Positions 4,898 to 7,044 of a stretch of 7,044 bases of DNA are shown in pieces. The position numbers and the translations under genes were made by a program. This DNA comes from Opitutaceae bacterium (GTDB taxonomy: Bacteria; Verrucomicrobiota; Verrucomicrobiia; Opitutales; Opitutaceae), in contig SXZN01000072.1 of NCBI GenBank assembly GCA_005787865.1, forward strand, positions 1 through 7,044. Reading direction: 5' to 3'. The notes beneath the pieces were generated by a model. It was not told the DNA's origin and did not search any database. It saw only the letters and a program-made list of their open reading frames with translations. Positions within the stretch are counted from its first letter, which is position 1. Each line of letters starts with the position of its first letter.

Positions 4898-5938
4898 ATG
4901 ATTCTGGCGCTTGAAAGTTCCTGTGACGAGACCGCCGTCGCCTTGTTTGATCCGGGCCACGGCTTGGTGGGCGAGTGGGTGCATAGTCAAATCACGTTGC
5001 ATGAAATTTATGGTGGCGTGGTCCCCGAGCTCGCCAGTCGTGAACATTTGCAGAATTTTGGTCCCCTGTTGCGGTTGGCGCTTGCGCAGCAGCCGGCCTC
5101 GGCCGCGACCAAAATTGCCGTAACTGCCGGTCCTGGGTTGGCCGCGTGCCTTGCGATGGGTTTGGCCGCCGCGAAAAGTCTTGGCCTAGCCTGGCAGATT
5201 CCCGTGGTGGGGGTGAATCACCTCCGGGCTCATGCCTTTTCGCCATTCCTGGCTTTGCACGCTGCGCATCCCACCACGTTTGACGCCGAGTTGGCTCGGT
5301 TGCTCCCGCATCTGGGTTTGCTGGTGTCCGGGGGTAATACGATTTTACTCTCCATCGATGAAGCGCGGCGGATTAAATTACTAGCGACCACGCTGGATGA
5401 TGCCGCGGGTGAAGCCCTGGATAAAGGCGCTAAACTCATGGGGCTCGGCTATCCGGGTGGACCCCAAGTAGAAAAATTGGCGGCGACTGGGCAGGCGACG
5501 GCCTTTGAATTTCCTAAGGCGGTGGCGCAAAATGCTTCGCTGGAATTTAGTTTTTCCGGACTCAAGACGAGCCTGCGTTATCAATTAGAAAAAATGACCC
5601 CGGCCACCATTGAGCAACGGCGGCCTGATCTTTGCGCGAGTTATCAACGGGCGGTTTTTGAGTCGCTGGTGCGCAAGTCTCGGCTGGCGCTGGCGCGGGG
5701 TGCTTATCGCAGCTTTGGTTTGTCCGGGGGAGTGGCGAACAATCAGACGCTGCAGGCAGAATTGGGTAAGTTAGCGCGACAACAGGGCGTGGCTTTTTGC
5801 CGCGCCCAGCCACCGCACACGGGCGATAATGCCGGCATGATCGCCTTCGCCGCTTGGGTGGAGCGGGAGGTCGGGGGGCTTAATTTATCCGGCCACGCGC
5901 TGGGCATTAGCCCAAGCCAATCGCTCGTCGTGAAATGA
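4898..5938 (+). CDS. tsaD: tRNA N6-threonylcarbamoyladenosine (t6A37) synthesis protein TsaD
   Basis: TsaD transfers the threonylcarbamoyl group from TC-AMP to A37 of ANN-decoding tRNAs, working with TsaB and TsaE in bacteria; neither partner is in this window. The 346-residue product has the expected length and ASKHA fold motifs. Leu-Glu-Ser-Ser-Cys-Asp-Glu-Thr lies at 5-12, His-Glu-Ile-Tyr-Gly-Gly-Val-Val-Pro-Glu at 35-44 and Gly-Pro-Gly-Leu at 78-81. The metal-binding histidines are His108 and His112 in Asn-His-Leu-Arg-Ala-His. Further motifs are Ser-Gly-Gly-Asn-Thr at 144-148, Asp-Asp-Ala-Ala-Gly-Glu-Ala at 167-173, Phe-Ser-Gly-Leu-Lys-Thr at 219-224 and Ser-Gly-Gly-Val-Ala-Asn-Asn at 276-282. 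Asp310 in Thr-Gly-Asp-Asn is the third metal ligand. The frame extends back to a TTG at 4856, but the conserved N-terminus sets the start at ATG 4898. No Shine-Dalgarno sequence is seen. It is probably co-transcribed with the S41 gene and convergent with uvrA. Confidence 0.96.
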   Translation: MILALESSCDETAVALFDPGHGLVGEWVHSQITLHEIYGGVVPELASREHLQNFGPLLRLALAQQPASAATKIAVTAGPGLAACLAMGLAAAKSLGLAWQIPVVGVNHLRAHAFSPFLALHAAHPTTFDAELARLLPHLGLLVSGGNTILLSIDEARRIKLLATTLDDAAGEALDKGAKLMGLGYPGGPQVEKLAATGQATAFEFPKAVAQNASLEFSFSGLKTSLRYQLEKMTPATIEQRRPDLCASYQRAVFESLVRKSRLALARGAYRSFGLSGGVANNQTLQAELGKLARQQGVAFCRAQPPHTGDNAGMIAFAAWVEREVGGLNLSGHALGISPSQSLVVK

Positions 5939-5948
5939 CCGACGCTTT

Positions 5949-7044
5949 TCAGTGCCGCCGTTGAACGGTCGGGCTAGCTGGTTTTAATTTTGCGCGGAGA
6001 TACGGAGCGGTGGGGCTGCGCTTAACCGCTAATAAGCCGGCGAGGGGTCCCTGATAAATAATTTCGCCGCCGTGCGGCCCGCCGCCGGGTCCGAGTTCGA
6101 TGACGTAATCGGCTTCGGCCAGCAGATCGAGGTGATGTTCGATCACAATGACGCTATGGCCTTGCTCGACGAGATTGTGCAGCACGCGAATGAGCTTTTC
6201 GCAGTCACTCAGATGAAGCCCGATGGTGGGCTCCTCGAGCAGGTAGAGATTGCGCACCGTGAGATCATGCGAGCGTTCGCGAAAGCTTGGCAGGCCTTTC
6301 GCTAATTCCGTGACGAGTTTTAGCCGCTGCGCTTCCCCGCCGGAGAGTGAGGGACTGCTTTGGCCCAAGGTCAGGTAACCCAATCCGCAATCGATCATCA
6401 GTCGGCAAACTTGCGAGAGCTGCGAGTGGAAATCAAAAAAGAGCGCGGCCTCATCGAAGGACAAGCGGAGCACTTGGCCGATGGTTTTATTTTTCCACGT
6501 AATGTCGGCTAGCTCCGGGCTATAGCGGGAGCCGTTGCAGTCATCGCAGGGCAGATAAGAATCTGGCATGAAGGCCATTTCCAATTTGATCCGGCCGGCC
6601 CCAGAGCAAGTCACGCAACGGCCGCCCGCGGTATTGAAGGAAAAACGGCTGGCCGTGTAACCGCGCAGTTTGGACTCGGGGAGCGTCGCAAAAAATTGCC
6701 GAACGAGATCAAAAATTCCGAGATAAGTTGCCGGCGTGGAGCGCGGGGTCTTGCCGATGGGGTTTTGGTCAACCTCGATGACGGCTTTGAATTTACTGAC
6801 CCCTGTGAGTTGGGCAAAAAGCGGCGCCGGGTTGGCGGTCGTAGTTTTGGCCTCCGCTGCAAATTTCGCCCAACGCCCAAAATCTTTGCCGGTAAGCTTA
6901 GCTTTACGGTGTTGAATCGCGCAGTTCACGGCGGGGTCGAGAATATCGCGAAAGAGGGTCGATTTACCCGCGCCGCTGGGACCGCAGACCATGACGAGTC
7001 GACCGAGGGGCAGGCGCAGCGATTGGTTGCGCAGATTGCGATAG
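5949..7044 (-). CDS. uvrA: Excinuclease ABC subunit UvrA, C-terminal part (5' end outside window)
   Basis: UvrA is the damage-sensing ATPase of nucleotide excision repair. The frame is open to the right edge, so only the last 364 residues are seen, covering the second ATPase cassette. Numbering from the Met at 6992, Walker A is Gly-Pro-Ser-Gly-Ala-Gly-Lys-Ser-Thr at 4-12. The Q-loop is Val-Asp-Gln-Asn-Pro-Ile-Gly at 74-80, followed by Thr-Pro-Arg-Ser-x-Pro-Ala-Thr-Tyr. The C-terminal zinc finger is Cys126-x2-Cys129 and Cys149-x2-Cys152, and the ABC signature Leu-Ser-Gly-Gly-Glu lies at 216-220. Walker B reads Leu-Leu-Glu-Glu-Pro-Thr-Ile-Gly-Leu-His at 251-260, with Glu253 where Asp is usual. 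The H-loop is Val-Ile-Glu-His at 283-286. The Met at 6992 is not the start: upstream codons encode the usual Asn-Leu-Arg-Asn strand leading to Walker A. Walker A Lys to Q-loop Gln is about 22 residues longer than in E. coli UvrA. Its end lies 10 bases from the tsaD stop, with no clear terminator between. Confidence 0.93.
   Translation of the reverse strand, partial: YRNLRNQSLRLPLGRLVMVCGPSGAGKSTLFRDILDPAVNCAIQHRKAKLTGKDFGRWAKFAAEAKTTTANPAPLFAQLTGVSKFKAVIEVDQNPIGKTPRSTPATYLGIFDLVRQFFATLPESKLRGYTASRFSFNTAGGRCVTCSGAGRIKLEMAFMPDSYLPCDDCNGSRYSPELADITWKNKTIGQVLRLSFDEAALFFDFHSQLSQVCRLMIDCGLGYLTLGQSSPSLSGGEAQRLKLVTELAKGLPSFRERSHDLTVRNLYLLEEPTIGLHLSDCEKLIRVLHNLVEQGHSVIVIEHHLDLLAEADYVIELGPGGGPHGGEIIYQGPLAGLLAVKRSPTAPYLRAKLKPASPTVQRRH

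Noticed and set aside
5939..5972. CCGAC / GTCGG repeat at the tsaD-uvrA junction as a shared terminator
   Set aside because: The stem is only five bases with a long loop, has no T-tract, and one arm is inside uvrA coding sequence.
1..7044. A novel defence, mobile or biosynthetic system
   Set aside because: All main genes belong to known core families, with no repeats arrays, recombinases, toxin-antitoxin pairs or unexplained long gaps that would suggest such a system.

Overview
This window is a stretch of bacterial housekeeping chromosome, moderately GC-rich and almost fully coding. I see no insertion sequence, prophage gene, CRISPR array, tRNA or rRNA. The best guess for the source is the PVC superphylum, probably Verrucomicrobia (Opitutales-like). 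The main clue is the bL28 ribosomal protein, whose central segment (Gly-x-Ser-Lys-Lys, then Gly-Ile-Gly, ending in Arg-Pro-Asn) resembles the chlamydial form more than the short proteobacterial one. A general lack of Shine-Dalgarno sequences and a UvrA of unusual type fit this but do not prove it. The taxonomic call comes from remembered family features, not from a search.

Layout, left to right. Bases 1-96 are the last 31 codons of an unrecognised plus-strand gene. murJ (lipid II flippase) follows on the plus strand, then a small YjdJ-type GNAT acetyltransferase. These converge on rpmB (bL28) on the minus strand, with the rpmB terminator between them. Upstream of rpmB on the same strand is a MidA/NDUFAF7-family SAM-dependent methyltransferase. 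A short divergent intergenic region (about 3465-3562) separates it from a plus-strand pair: an S41 carboxy-terminal processing protease and tsaD (tRNA t6A synthesis). tsaD ends 10 bases from the stop of a minus-strand uvrA, whose 5' part lies beyond the right edge.

The genes serve separate core functions: cell-wall precursor export (murJ), translation (rpmB, tsaD), periplasmic proteolysis (S41) and nucleotide excision repair (uvrA). Nothing suggests they form one pathway. The likely transcription units are [upstream gene]-murJ-GNAT (+), methyltransferase-rpmB (-), S41-tsaD (+) and uvrA (-).

I looked for a novel system and did not find one. The points worth a second look are family-level oddities: a UvrA C-terminal half with an enlarged segment after Walker A and Glu-Glu in Walker B; a MurJ lacking two cavity aspartates; an altered SAM-binding loop in the methyltransferase; an inverted repeat covering that gene's probable start codon; and weak or absent ribosome-binding sites before every main gene.
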